A DNA stretch of 64,000 bases from Septoria linicola (lineage: Eukaryota > Ascomycota > Dothideomycetes > Mycosphaerellales > Mycosphaerellaceae). The stretch lies in assembly GCA_024114885.1 (NCBI GenBank), contig CP099428.1:1550001-1614000 (forward strand). Direction: 5' to 3'. Made by a program: the position numbers and the translations under genes. Under the pieces are notes generated by a model. That model was not told where the DNA came from. It worked only from the letters and a program-made list of their open reading frames with translations, and did not search any database. Positions 48,215-57,755 of the stretch are shown piece after piece (within the stretch, counting starts at the first letter, position 1; each line of letters opens with the position of its first letter).

Positions 48215-49167
48215 TTACACATTAGCACAAGCTACACGCCTAAACATAGCCACTCCAAATAACCACGCCATAGTCAAAGAGAAGAGGAAGATACCCAAGC
48301 CAGGCAGACCATCCGCAGTCCGAAGGCTCATTCCTGCCGATGTTGATGGAGTCGGCGTCGCAGTCGCAAGAGAATTAGGTCCGACACCCTTTCCAGTACA
48401 ATTGTTCGCGGCTCGAACATTCAGCTTGAGAATGCCGCCACGACCACTGCCGCCATCGCTTTCCTCCGGATAGCGGATGGGAATACGACCGCACGTCTCA
48501 CAGTTTTGGTTTGGCCTTGTGATCAGCGTCTCCAAGAGCTCTCGTGCTCTCTTGAGCGTGATGATGTCGGAGGAGTTCTTTGGATCGCCGCCGGCGCCTT
48601 CGGTGAACATGCAGATGCCTGCTCTCAGTCAGTAAGACGACGTTCGGGGTTTATGCCTTCCATAGCTGCTAGTGCTTCAGACTACGTACTTTTATCGCCG
48701 TTGTTCGGGGCCGCGAAGTCGAATTCGACAGCACCGTTTGCACTTGCCACTCCTCCTCCTACTCCAGCGCCGATCGTGGCCGTGATTTCACCCGTCTCTC
48801 GCGGCACGGTGCGGATGATGTTCTCCTCGGGGCCGTAGGTGGTATCGTCTGGAATAGTCGTGGCGGCGAGAGCGAAGAAGAGTCGAGTCATCATGTTACG
48901 ACCCTTGTCATCAGTCGGATAGTTGGCTGTCGGGCAGTCGACGTTGTAGTCAATGATGTTCAGTAGAGTGTAGCAGTCGAGGTCGCCGTCATCTCTTTTG
49001 AAGATATTGTTGGAGGAGTGTTGGGAGTCGGATAGGGCCAGCGTTAAAGCAACGAGAGAGGCAGTAGGGGCTGGTTCATGGCCCTTTTGAGGCACCGGCG
49101 AGGCTGTCATCGAGATGTAGTATTGCTCAAACGTGGACAAGGCTGAGCTATCCTCGCTATTTGTCAT
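48215..49167 (-). CDS. hypothetical single-pass membrane protein
   Basis: The product is not recognised. Exons on minus 49,167-48,690 and 48,618-48,215 flank a 71-bp intron (GTACGT...GAGAGCAG) and give 293 residues. The junction restores D-K-S-I-C-M-F-T-E-G-A. The protein has a Gly/Ala-rich stretch (G-A-G-V-G-G-G-V-A), paired cysteines in C-E-T-C-G-R, and one strong hydrophobic segment near the C-terminus (about residues 265-284), followed by a short basic tail. The N-terminus may be at 49,167 or at the next Met (49,110), which would start nearer a mildly hydrophobic A-S-L-V-A-L-T-L-A-L. It could be a secreted, membrane-anchored surface protein, but that is inference. It is convergent with the formyltransferase, 218 bp away. 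Confidence 0.65.
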
Positions 49168-49582
49168 TCACCATGGGGTCAGCCTCGGCGGAAGTAAAAA
49201 AATGCAGCACGAGGCGCAGCGCCGATAACTCTCAGCCTTATCAACGTGAAAGATGCCAAGGAGGTGGCTTTCGCTCCGCCATTGTTGGTCGAGGAGTGCC
49301 ATGAGGATGCTCCTTGGGCAGGATTCACGGTGATCACGCTTATCATGGACTGTGAGTGGCGCCCGCCTGGAACTTTTCGCGCTGGAAACCATCACAAGCA
49401 AGATATAGTTCAATGTGCAGGGTAGCTTCAGTCCTCGAGAAAGAGACGCAAGCTAGGAAATGGGCAATGGAGCTCCGATGCTAGCGAACTTAATTCTGTT
49501 GCGTTCGTCGCCCAAATCCTTGATGGCCGCCTGTCGCAACGTGTGTCTCTCCCGTCGTCGCGCTCCCATGTATACCGACATC
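49168..49582. other. intergenic, no gene seen
   Basis: These 415 bp lie between two minus-strand genes. They contain the promoter of the hypothetical membrane protein and the 3' end of the solute-binding protein gene. The open frame at 49,168-49,413 (minus) has no coding character. Confidence 0.4.
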
Positions 49583-50732
49583 CTATGGGTTGGGGTAGAC
49601 TTCAAGTGGTCCCTTTCCTTGCGGTGTTCCAAGAACCTCCTCGAACAGATTCTTCCACCACTCTACAGTGTTGCGATCCTGCTCAAAGACTCTGAAGCCC
49701 GAGATCTGGGTAGTATTGCTGCTCACACTAGCACCATACTGCTCGTTGAGACTTGTCAAAGCGGACGCACGTCCCGAAGCAGCAGTCGCATTCTGCCTCT
49801 CGACACTAGTCAACCACGACATGAAGAGCTTGGCGGATTCTGGCCGTGGTGTACCAGCGATGATCGCACCAGTCTGTGCCCACGACATGTATTGCTCTGG
49901 TGCCTCTGGTCGTTTTGTGGCAAAGAAGTCGTTGCCAGGCGAGTAAGATGTAAAGGACAAGGCCCTTGTGGAAGAAGTGTTGTGAAGATCAACAAGTTGG
50001 AGCCCCGGGCTACCAGTGCCACGGACCCATTGCACGTCGTTCTGTGCCAGATCGTAAAGCCAGTGGAAACCGTAGCGGCTGACGATCAAGGAGAAGAGAT
50101 ATGCGATCGCATCGTCGTCGTTGGGATATGTCAGAATGAGCTTGCTCTTGAACTTCTTGTCCGGTATTGACTCAAATGAGGATGGCACATCGGAAGCGTT
50201 GATCTTGGTGGTGTCAAAAGAGAAGGTACTGAAGCTGCCTGAGGGGAGAAGAATCGTTAGTCGAGCATCGTTGAAGCAGAAGTTGAGTATACTGACTGAT
50301 GCCTTGAGCATACCAGGCCCCATCGGTGTCCTTCTCTCCTGCTATGATGTCCTCAAATGTGGCCGGCTTGTAGTTCAACAATTTGCCCTCTGACTTCCAG
50401 CGACGAAAGTCCTGCAATGTCTGAAGCACAGCCACATCTGCGACATGGATGCCTTCAAGATGTGCTCGATCGATGCGGTTGTCATGGTACTTGCTCAGAT
50501 CAACAGTCAAGTTGAGCTTCACATCTGGGTACGCCTGCGCAAATGCTTGCCGGACACCATCGCCTTGACTGCCTGCATCGCCGCCCCAGAAAACTTGCAG
50601 GGCGCCTTCCTCTTGTCGAGCAACCTCATAAATCTCCTGAAGAGTCCGAGTATCGAGTGCCACCTGGGAGCTGTAAGCCGCTTCGCAGAGGGCGATCGCG
50701 CTGAGTGTTGCGGAAACGGTCAAGGCCTTCAT
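49583..50732 (-). CDS. secreted bacterial-type extracellular solute-binding protein (Fe3+-ABC-transporter-like fold)
   Basis: Exons on minus 50,732-50,297 and 50,238-49,583 flank a 58-bp intron (GTCAGT, CTAAC branch, CCCCTCAG) and give 363 residues. The Met at 50,732 starts a short signal peptide (M-K-A-L-T-V-S-A-T-L-S-A-I-A-L-C); a Met 22 codons upstream is the alternative. The mature part follows the periplasmic-binding-protein type II pattern: L-Q-V-F-W-G-G-D, A-F-A-Q-A-Y-P-D-V, D-G-A-W-Y across the exon junction, L-I-L-T-Y-P-N-D-D-D-A, and W-V-R-G-T-G-S-P-G. Several N-glycosylation sequons (N-L-T, N-A-S, N-T-S, N-A-T, N-T-T) fit a secreted fungal protein. Bacterial relatives deliver iron or small molecules to ABC permeases; fungi lack such importers, so the role here is open. 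The donor GTCAGT is not the commonest form. Confidence 0.82.
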
Positions 50733-52196
50733 CGCAGCGATACAATAAAGTGCAGCTAAAAGCTTGTGGCCTGCTCTCGATGTCGCTTGCCATTGCATAT
50801 ATACACAAAGGCAAAATCGACCGTCTTCATCTCAGCAGTCTCCATACTGACTAACGCTGTCGTCGCATCGTTTGACGATGGTATTGTGACAACCAACACT
50901 ATGCCTCATAAGGCTGAGTGTCTCAGCGGAAAACCTGCTTTGCTAATGCCATTGGGCTCTTGAGTGTAGCACAGACACACATTCATAAGCAATGGCAACG
51001 TTCCGCCCACCTTCGCGGCCGCAGGGCGGGCGACCAGCCAGCGGAATAGGCCCAACATGCAGCAAAAGGGAGTTCGAGACACAAGGTGCAGTGATCCTCC
51101 GGCCTTCACCCATCCGATGCCGAGATTGTTGTTATGGCAGGAGCGAGGCATCGCGAGTGTTGCATTTGCGGGCTGTACGAGCATGAAGCGTGTTTTTGAG
51201 GCCGATCGCGCTGTTTGTCGCCAAGTGGATGTCGCCAACGCCTAAGTTAGTTCACTCCAAGCGAACCATGGCGAAGCACATCATCTGATCCGTTTATCGC
51301 CAGCGTTTCGTCGACTCTCAAGAATGTTCTGGATCGGGCATTGCCCACGGGGAGCAGAGGTAGGCCTCCAGACATGGTGCAGGGCTTCGTCTCAGACCAT
51401 TCGAGCTGCAACCGACCTTGTCCAGCCCACCCAGTCGCATATGTCGCGCTTGCTCTTGATCGCCCTTTTGAAGATTGTGTACACTCCACATGGTATATGC
51501 TGTGGCAATCAGAGGTGTTGTAAGCTTGGCTGTGTTCGCGACCAGGCCTGTACCAAAGGGAGGCGCTACAGTTCCATCATCCGAGGACGGCTTCAGCTGA
51601 GACGACGTCCTTGTTGCCGCCTTTTGACATTCACTTCGACACTGCTCTACCAGAGCAGCATGGGCTCAGGCCTCTGGTATGCGCCAGAGTGCGATGGTGA
51701 GCAGCACTTTCGGGTCATGCGCCCGGGTACATCCGGCTGACATGCTCCCTGGCCTTTTCTTACGCCTGTCCTGCATGGCAAATCGTACCCTGAACGGCTA
51801 TCCTTTGGAGCTGGCAAGAAGTCACTTTCACTGTAGTCGTGATGCTCAAGCGGATGTCTTTGCACGACCTAATGGCCGCGCGGAGCTGGCGTGGTTCAGT
51901 CTTTGGAAGATTGTACACAGCGCTCGTCAAGCCAAGGAAGTGGCAATCATGTGTCCTGCGAGCTCGCTGAGGCTGTCCATGACAGTCAATGTCTGATCCG
52001 AGGAGGTCTTCAGGTTGGAAGCTGATCGTGCTCTCTAGTGACACCCAGCATATTGCGTATTCTCCAGATGTGAACAACGACTATGCGAGAAGATCCGAGC
52101 TGGAGCAGGGGAGTTGCTATAAGAGAACAAGTGATATCTTACTCTTATGTTGCTCCTTCCTCCTGCGTCAATTCATCGTAGCAACCTTACCCAGAG
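50733..52196. promoter_or_regulatory. 1.46-kb divergent intergenic region
   Basis: It separates the solute-binding protein gene (minus) from the first paralogue gene (plus). Several open frames of 60-138 codons overlap on both strands (for example 51,324-51,740 plus) but none has convincing coding character, signal peptide or splice context. I see no RNA gene or repeat. Confidence 0.5.
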
Positions 52197-54335
52197 ATGC
52201 CTCTGCCCAAGCAGCAACAGTTGCTGAAAGATCAGCTAGACATGCGAGCTATGGCACACGTCGTACAACTGGTCGATGATCACAAGGATCAGTACGACGA
52301 CATAGACACCCGTCGAAAAGCCTTAGGTAAGCTTGCCAACTCACACGGATTGAGAGGACTTGGTTTTCCATGGGGCTCGAACAAACCATGGGCCCACGAT
52401 GGTAAGACGCTGCTGAGCATGGTAAGCGCCGATCTTTGCAAGGTTGGGCGCCTAGCAGTTCCAAATGCAAAGCAACAGTCAAAGGCACAAGCCCTGGACG
52501 CTTTCTTCCAGAAGGGCAGTGAGTTCTTGTCGGAGGAGTACAGAGCAGAACTCGAGCGTCTTTTCGCCGCAGAAGAGGCGCCAGATGAAGACAGTAACCC
52601 CCAGATGGACAACGATGGACTGCCTGTGTCAGAAACACCTCCAGATGACGAGGAAACGTATTCGGATCTGGCACCACATGCGGGAGACGAATCTGCTCCT
52701 AAGGATCACAGCGCGACTAGATCAGCGAGGCGGCCCAGGTCAGGTCGTGCTCATTCTAAGGTCAAAGCCGAGCAAGTTAGCTCTGAAGAAGCCAGCTCAA
52801 ATGATTTAAAATCGGAGCTCGACGCAGCCGATACACAGGATGGGCGAGGTTACGAGGAGGAAAGTGCCGCTAGAATGAGTACGGTGGCAGACGCTGCAGC
52901 TCCCCAATCGCCCACCGCTGAAGAGATCGAGCCTGCTATCAAGCAGGAACGTCAGTCGCTCGAAGGTCTTCCTGTAGCGTCTGACGATGGAAAACCGACT
53001 ACGAGGTCACGCAAGCGAAAGCAGGATCCAGAGCATGTGGAGGTCGAGGACGAAGAGCGTCCTCGTACGGTCAAGAGAGCCAAGACACCACGCAAGCTTC
53101 GAGATGCTCAACCTCAATTGTCTGCACGGAATCATATGGTACAGGAGAGTGATGTGCCCGAGGAAGACTTCCAAGCTGAGACCCATGGCACTAGTCAGGC
53201 TCCATGGCATGGGCACAAGGATGTCCAAGGAAACATAGATGAGTGGTTGGCCCAACAACTGCAAGAAGAAGAGGATGGCGGTGTCGTACTCCAAAGCGAC
53301 TCTGGGCTCGTGCCACAGCCCTTGCAGGTTGTAGACGAGGCAGTGAAAAGAGCGTCACACCTCTCTCGTCAACCAAATATTTCGTCCGCACAAGCTCCGT
53401 CGCCCGACGGCCTCAGCACGAATGCAGCCATTCCTGCTGCCGATGCTGCAAATGGTATACATGCAACAGCCATTGATGGGCCTCGGGTTCCAGCAAACCC
53501 ATCTATCATGAAGCTTTGTCTGGAGGATGCCGTGCGCGAGGTCGATGAGTGCATTCAGCGGGCTGTACAGGCTCTCGGCCTTGGAGAGCACAACCACCAA
53601 ATCGCCACTGTTACAACCCAGCCAAGCCGCTCTTTGACTCGTCTGTACACGGCAACACTTGGCAAGCAATGGCTAATTTTGACTTCTCTCGCCAGTTCCG
53701 GCGAATTCTTCGACGAGCAAGAAGAGACAGGTGTGCGCTTCAATACATCCACGCTTCTTCGCTCACTTATCTGGCACTACCTCACTTCAGGAGTGTTATC
53801 AAAAGACTCGCTGGAAGGTACAGTGTACGCCATGCTCAATAAATCCAAGCCACATCTACAACCTGTGCTCCATGATGAAGGCGTGAGCTTCGATGCTGTC
53901 TTGCGGCGCGCTTCCACAGCCCAGTTCGAGGACGATGCTTACGCTGGGGACGTTCTGGCGCAATGCGCGCAAGATCATGCCAGCAAGCTCATGATCATTC
54001 TTAGACAGCATCTGAATGAGATTCAGCCCGCCAGTATGCCACAGAATTGGCGCATGGAGTTCATGAGAGGCTTGAATCAGATGTGCCGCCAGGCTCTGAT
54101 GTTGAGAGCTCGGCTGGAGATTGAGGAGGTGAAGCACGAGGTCTGTACCTTTGGCTATCCTGCTGTGTTTGATAGCGAGCGTATGGACTGCAATGAAGGT
54201 CTGGAGGGTAAGGTGTTGCTCACGTTGGTACCGGGCATCAAGAAGCTGACTGGTGACGGATTGGATGGCGCGATGGTAGTGACGCCTGTGGTCGTAGTGT
54301 GCGACATCGAGCTGCCAGGCGCGTCTGCAGCATGA
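52197..54335 (+). CDS. uncharacterised protein with NLS-like motifs, first of two adjacent paralogues
   Basis: This is a single exon of 712 residues with a clear ATG (AGAGATGCC). I do not know the family. Residues about 1-125 form a conserved-looking helical block ending A-F-F-Q-K-G-S-E-F-L-S-E-E-Y. About 130-400 is disordered, rich in Glu, Asp, Ser and Pro, with basic clusters R-S-R-K-R-K and K-R-A-K-T-P-R-K that resemble nuclear localisation signals. About 450-712 is a helical C-terminal domain with S-L-I-W-H-Y-L, A-L-M-L-R-A-R-L-E and L-T-L-V-P-G. The same N- and C-terminal blocks recur in the next gene (54,532-56,205), 196 bp downstream on the same strand. Role unknown; a nuclear or chromatin function is only suggested by the basic motifs. 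Confidence 0.85.
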   Translation: MPLPKQQQLLKDQLDMRAMAHVVQLVDDHKDQYDDIDTRRKALGKLANSHGLRGLGFPWGSNKPWAHDGKTLLSMVSADLCKVGRLAVPNAKQQSKAQALDAFFQKGSEFLSEEYRAELERLFAAEEAPDEDSNPQMDNDGLPVSETPPDDEETYSDLAPHAGDESAPKDHSATRSARRPRSGRAHSKVKAEQVSSEEASSNDLKSELDAADTQDGRGYEEESAARMSTVADAAAPQSPTAEEIEPAIKQERQSLEGLPVASDDGKPTTRSRKRKQDPEHVEVEDEERPRTVKRAKTPRKLRDAQPQLSARNHMVQESDVPEEDFQAETHGTSQAPWHGHKDVQGNIDEWLAQQLQEEEDGGVVLQSDSGLVPQPLQVVDEAVKRASHLSRQPNISSAQAPSPDGLSTNAAIPAADAANGIHATAIDGPRVPANPSIMKLCLEDAVREVDECIQRAVQALGLGEHNHQIATVTTQPSRSLTRLYTATLGKQWLILTSLASSGEFFDEQEETGVRFNTSTLLRSLIWHYLTSGVLSKDSLEGTVYAMLNKSKPHLQPVLHDEGVSFDAVLRRASTAQFEDDAYAGDVLAQCAQDHASKLMIILRQHLNEIQPASMPQNWRMEFMRGLNQMCRQALMLRARLEIEEVKHEVCTFGYPAVFDSERMDCNEGLEGKVLLTLVPGIKKLTGDGLDGAMVVTPVVVVCDIELPGASAA

Positions 54336-54531
54336 GAACATCAATGGGCATTGAGACCGGCATGAAAGTTCGAGAAGAACAACGAACATGCATGCCATTC
54401 ATTGTAGCAATAGCATCCCATCATCACCACAAACATGTCTCAGATCAAATAATCCCATCATCCACTTTTACTGAACATCATCGTTGTGACTCGTATCTCA
54501 TTCTCCATTCTCCCACCGACACAGCTCCAAC

Positions 54532-56205
54532 ATGCCACGAGACAAACGAAAGCCCAAAGCCCCTCCCTCCAACGCCAAAGCCATGTGCGACATCCTTCAC
54601 CTCCTCGATACCTCTTCCCCAAATCTATTCACCAAAGAACAACGCGTTGCCTGGATCGAAGAACATCTCCTCCGCCATCACTCATACCCGTACCCAGGGA
54701 CCAAGAAGGATGTCGGTAAGCACCATACAGCAGAGAGTCTGCACGAAGCCATCACATATGCTGTAAGAGACGGCAAGAAAGATGAGTTTAAGGACAGCAC
54801 GAAGGGTGAGAAGGCTATTGGAATGTTCTTCAGCGTTGGGAAGGACATGTTGAAAAGAGAGTACTTGGTGGGTATCGGGTATGAAGTGACTGTTGGGACT
54901 GAGGTTTCGCGGCTGAAGGAAGATGATGATCAGCTACATGACTTACCGCAACCTACTGACGAGGCGGAGGCTGCGCGGCCAACACCGGCAAGAGCCAGAC
55001 CGAGTTGTTGGAAGGCTCTGGAGCGAAAAGTCACCGCGCCGTGGGCGGGTGGAGGTGACATCGTGTACGCATCAACATCGCGAGTGACATGTCAGAACTC
55101 GCAGTCGCTCGCCGATCAGGCGCCGAAGACTTTGGACAGTGAGCCCCAGCTGTCTGCTCCGAGCACCCAACAGTCTCCGGCGACTCAAGAGGTGCCTCGC
55201 CTCCTCAGAATCGAGCACGGGGAGCCGCACGAAGAGCAGTATGCGATCGTCTATGAGCCAGTCAAGCCGATCTTATCCCCCGGAAAGCGCAAGTATCATG
55301 TTATTGAGTCCGATCCTTATTATGGAGAGCCGAGCGCGACTCGACAAGTCAGCAGTCCTCCTCCAGACGAGAAAACTGGCAGGCTGCTGGATGTGATCAT
55401 CCGACAAGACCTTATACGACTTCGTGAGACAATCGCCGAGCTGTCAAAAAGTCTTTGCGCAGCCCATACACCGGTTCATCTGAAAGGCTGGCCAAGCCCA
55501 GCACTACTCCACGTCTACGCCGACGTCTTTGGTTGCTCGAGGTGGCGGCACATCTTCGAGGATCTCGTTGAGCGCAGCGGCATGCAGTCTTTCGCGCTCC
55601 TCCAGGCGGTAATCTGGACGTTCCTGGACCTGCACATCTTTCGCCCGCCGCTACCTTGGCCGCGTCTGACGGCGGAGAGCATTCTCGACGATTCCGCCAC
55701 AGCAATAGAATCCGCTATTGCTCGATGGAAGCATGAAGTCGGAACGGTATTGTGCAAGATTTCGCTGGAGCGACTCCAAGATGTGGTGTTTATCAACAGC
55801 ACCATCAAGCCAACGGCAGAGTCACAGGTCGCGAAATTCAAGGCAGTAGTGTCTGAACATCTGGCCGACGACTCCATCTCTCCGTTTCCTGGTGTACGGC
55901 GAATCATCGCACCGCGAGAAGTCGCAACGCTGCAACGCATCTGCGAGGCGGCACTAATACTCAAGGGCAGAATGGATGCCGAACCGTGTGAGTACAGACT
56001 AATCAGGCACAAGCCTGCATCTCCGATATGTCATGGAGATTCTCCGACCCGTCATGGGCGTGCGCCCAAGCGGAGGAAGGATGTTGTTGCGCTGACGATA
56101 GCACCTGGTCTTGAGAGGGCCGAAGTTCGAGAGGGGGGTTTAAACTTTGTGGACGCGTTCGTGACGATTGAGCCGGCGATGATTGGTTCGTCACAAGCTG
56201 GATAG
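54532..56205 (+). CDS. uncharacterised protein, second of two adjacent paralogues
   Basis: This is a single exon of 557 residues starting M-P-R-D-K-R-K-P-K. The N-terminal block (about 15-125) ends A-I-G-M-F-F-S-V-G-K-D-M-L-K-R-E-Y, aligning with A-L-D-A-F-F-Q-K-G-S-E-F-L-S-E-E-Y of the upstream gene. A variable Pro/Ser/Glu-rich middle follows. The C-terminal domain shares the order A-V-I-W-T-F-L, A-L-I-L-K-G-R-M-D and L-T-I-A-P-G, the last motif lying about 38 residues from the end in both proteins. A basic A-P-K-R-R-K precedes it. The pair looks like an old tandem duplication, with the middle regions diverged in length and sequence. Function unknown. Confidence 0.83.
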   Translation: MPRDKRKPKAPPSNAKAMCDILHLLDTSSPNLFTKEQRVAWIEEHLLRHHSYPYPGTKKDVGKHHTAESLHEAITYAVRDGKKDEFKDSTKGEKAIGMFFSVGKDMLKREYLVGIGYEVTVGTEVSRLKEDDDQLHDLPQPTDEAEAARPTPARARPSCWKALERKVTAPWAGGGDIVYASTSRVTCQNSQSLADQAPKTLDSEPQLSAPSTQQSPATQEVPRLLRIEHGEPHEEQYAIVYEPVKPILSPGKRKYHVIESDPYYGEPSATRQVSSPPPDEKTGRLLDVIIRQDLIRLRETIAELSKSLCAAHTPVHLKGWPSPALLHVYADVFGCSRWRHIFEDLVERSGMQSFALLQAVIWTFLDLHIFRPPLPWPRLTAESILDDSATAIESAIARWKHEVGTVLCKISLERLQDVVFINSTIKPTAESQVAKFKAVVSEHLADDSISPFPGVRRIIAPREVATLQRICEAALILKGRMDAEPCEYRLIRHKPASPICHGDSPTRHGRAPKRRKDVVALTIAPGLERAEVREGGLNFVDAFVTIEPAMIGSSQAG

Positions 56206-57077
56206 CATACGTTCTGTCTGTAGAGTTTGCTGAAATCATTGAGATGTGCCTTGGTCCGTCGCTATGTTGCTCGTAAGACCTGTTGGAGTTGTGATTGCCA
56301 AGAGATGAGCTGGGGGCACGTTCTGACGCTACAATACCTACGGCGGCTGCCGAAGGAGGTCCAGTTCTCCCGTGAGTTGCATCGTCAGTGGTCAGTTCTG
56401 CAAGTTCCCATAATCAGTCGTCCGATTGCGCGTCCCTCCACCATCATCTCAGCTCTCGGGGCCCGGATGTCTATCTTCCATCGACCAAGATGTTGAACCT
56501 GCCCTGCATTAGACTTCAGTGGTAGGTATCCGTAAGAACCCTGAGAGCATAGGCTTAACACCGCCTGCTGAGTCAACTCCTGCATACAGTATGTTCTTTC
56601 GGTAGTGGCGCCGGAAGGGCCTAAGACGCTATAGATGTTGCTCAGCAGGCAAGTGTGACCGGAGCTTGATGCCTAGAAGAAGAATGTGGTTGAGGAGCAG
56701 GGATAGTTGCAAAGTCAGCATGCATAAAGTCTTTGTGCTTGTTGGCACGTGTCACAGATAGCCGAGAACTCTGCGGGGCGGCTGAACCTATGGCGCAAGC
56801 CACTACCTCGCATAGCTAAGTTAGATGGGCGCCCCTCATACTGGTATCAGGAGATTGGCCGAGAAAGCTGCTACACAGTCCAACTGTGATGACCGCTCAG
56901 AGACGTTGTAGAGCGGACACGGCGTGCCTGAAGGCCAGCAAGCCTCCGGTTCCACTGCTCGATAATTACTCCCTTGGTAGCGAGGTCTTCGTGTGGATAT
57001 ACAAATGGGAGCACGGGTTGCTGGCTGTCCGAAGCTAATTGAGGCAATCTGCAAAGGGCTTTGACGACTCCACAGAC
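56206..57077. other. intergenic, no gene seen
   Basis: These 872 bp follow the second paralogue. Short overlapping open frames on both strands (for example 56,836-57,162 minus) lack coding character. No repeat or RNA gene was noticed. Confidence 0.4.
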
Positions 57078-57583
57078 ATGGTCGCCACGCACGCTCGGAT
57101 GGAAGAAGCTCTCGAAGCACGGTGGAAGCAGACGGACAAGGAAGCGTTTCTCCAATCTGCACAATTTATGCACAGGTAGATCGAGAGCTTGGCAAAACAC
57201 AGACACAGCATCCCGGTCATTTACTGAAAGTCTCTGTACACTTCACCTCGTTGTAGCGAGATGCGCCGTTGCGATCGCACAGCAAGAGGATGAGCGGTAG
57301 GATGGACGCCGTGTCTGCATGTCTATGGGATCACTTTTCCACCAGATCATCGCACAACGAGCATCTCGGAGCTGTACGACAGGAGGTGCAAATGCGTCTT
57401 TATGCTGCCTCGGAAGCGTTTCCCAAAAAGATGGTGGCGTTGTCGGAAGTCTTGGCGTCTACTTTGTGCAGCCAAACTCACAATGACGCCAACCGATCCG
57501 GCATTCGGAAGATGCTCTCTGTTATGCATGTGCTCGCAGATCAATCAATAAAAGCACTTTCGCCGTCACTGGCGTTCTCGTGA
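57078..57583 (+). CDS. possible small two-exon gene, hypothetical protein
   Basis: A start at 57,078 opens M-V-A-T-H-A-R-M-E-E-A-L-E-A-R-W-K-Q-T-D-K, which looks like a helical coding stretch, up to a donor at 57,176 (CACAG/GTAGAT). Two acceptors restore the frame of the downstream open stretch: after 57,300 (126 residues in all) or after 57,282 (132 residues). The second exon reads M-D-A-V-S-A-C-L-W-D-H-F and ends S-L-A-F-S at 57,583. The amphipathic, Ala/Met-rich character favours a real protein, but there is no family match I know. It lies 172 bp upstream of the ABC transporter start and could instead be part of its long leader. Confidence 0.4.
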
Positions 57584-57755
57584 TAAGTACAGCACGCGTT
57601 TCTTTTTGGCTGCGTGTACCACTTTCTTCTGTCGCTGTCCATACCGCCGGGCGTACATACATTCCTCGCGGAACACCACCCGAGAACGTGAAGTACATTA
57701 CAGAGATCGCCTGCATAGGCAGAGGAAGCGCACGAGCGCTACACCTCCACACATC

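Noticed and set aside
51324..51740. Cys-rich 138-codon open frame resembling a small effector
   Set aside because: No signal peptide at a plausible start, overlapping open frames on both strands, and no splice or start context; it looks like chance in GC-rich intergenic DNA.
57606..57755. 50-codon N-terminal extension of the ABC transporter
   Set aside because: The open frame has no ATG before 57,756; that ATG has good context and gives the normal PDR N-terminus.
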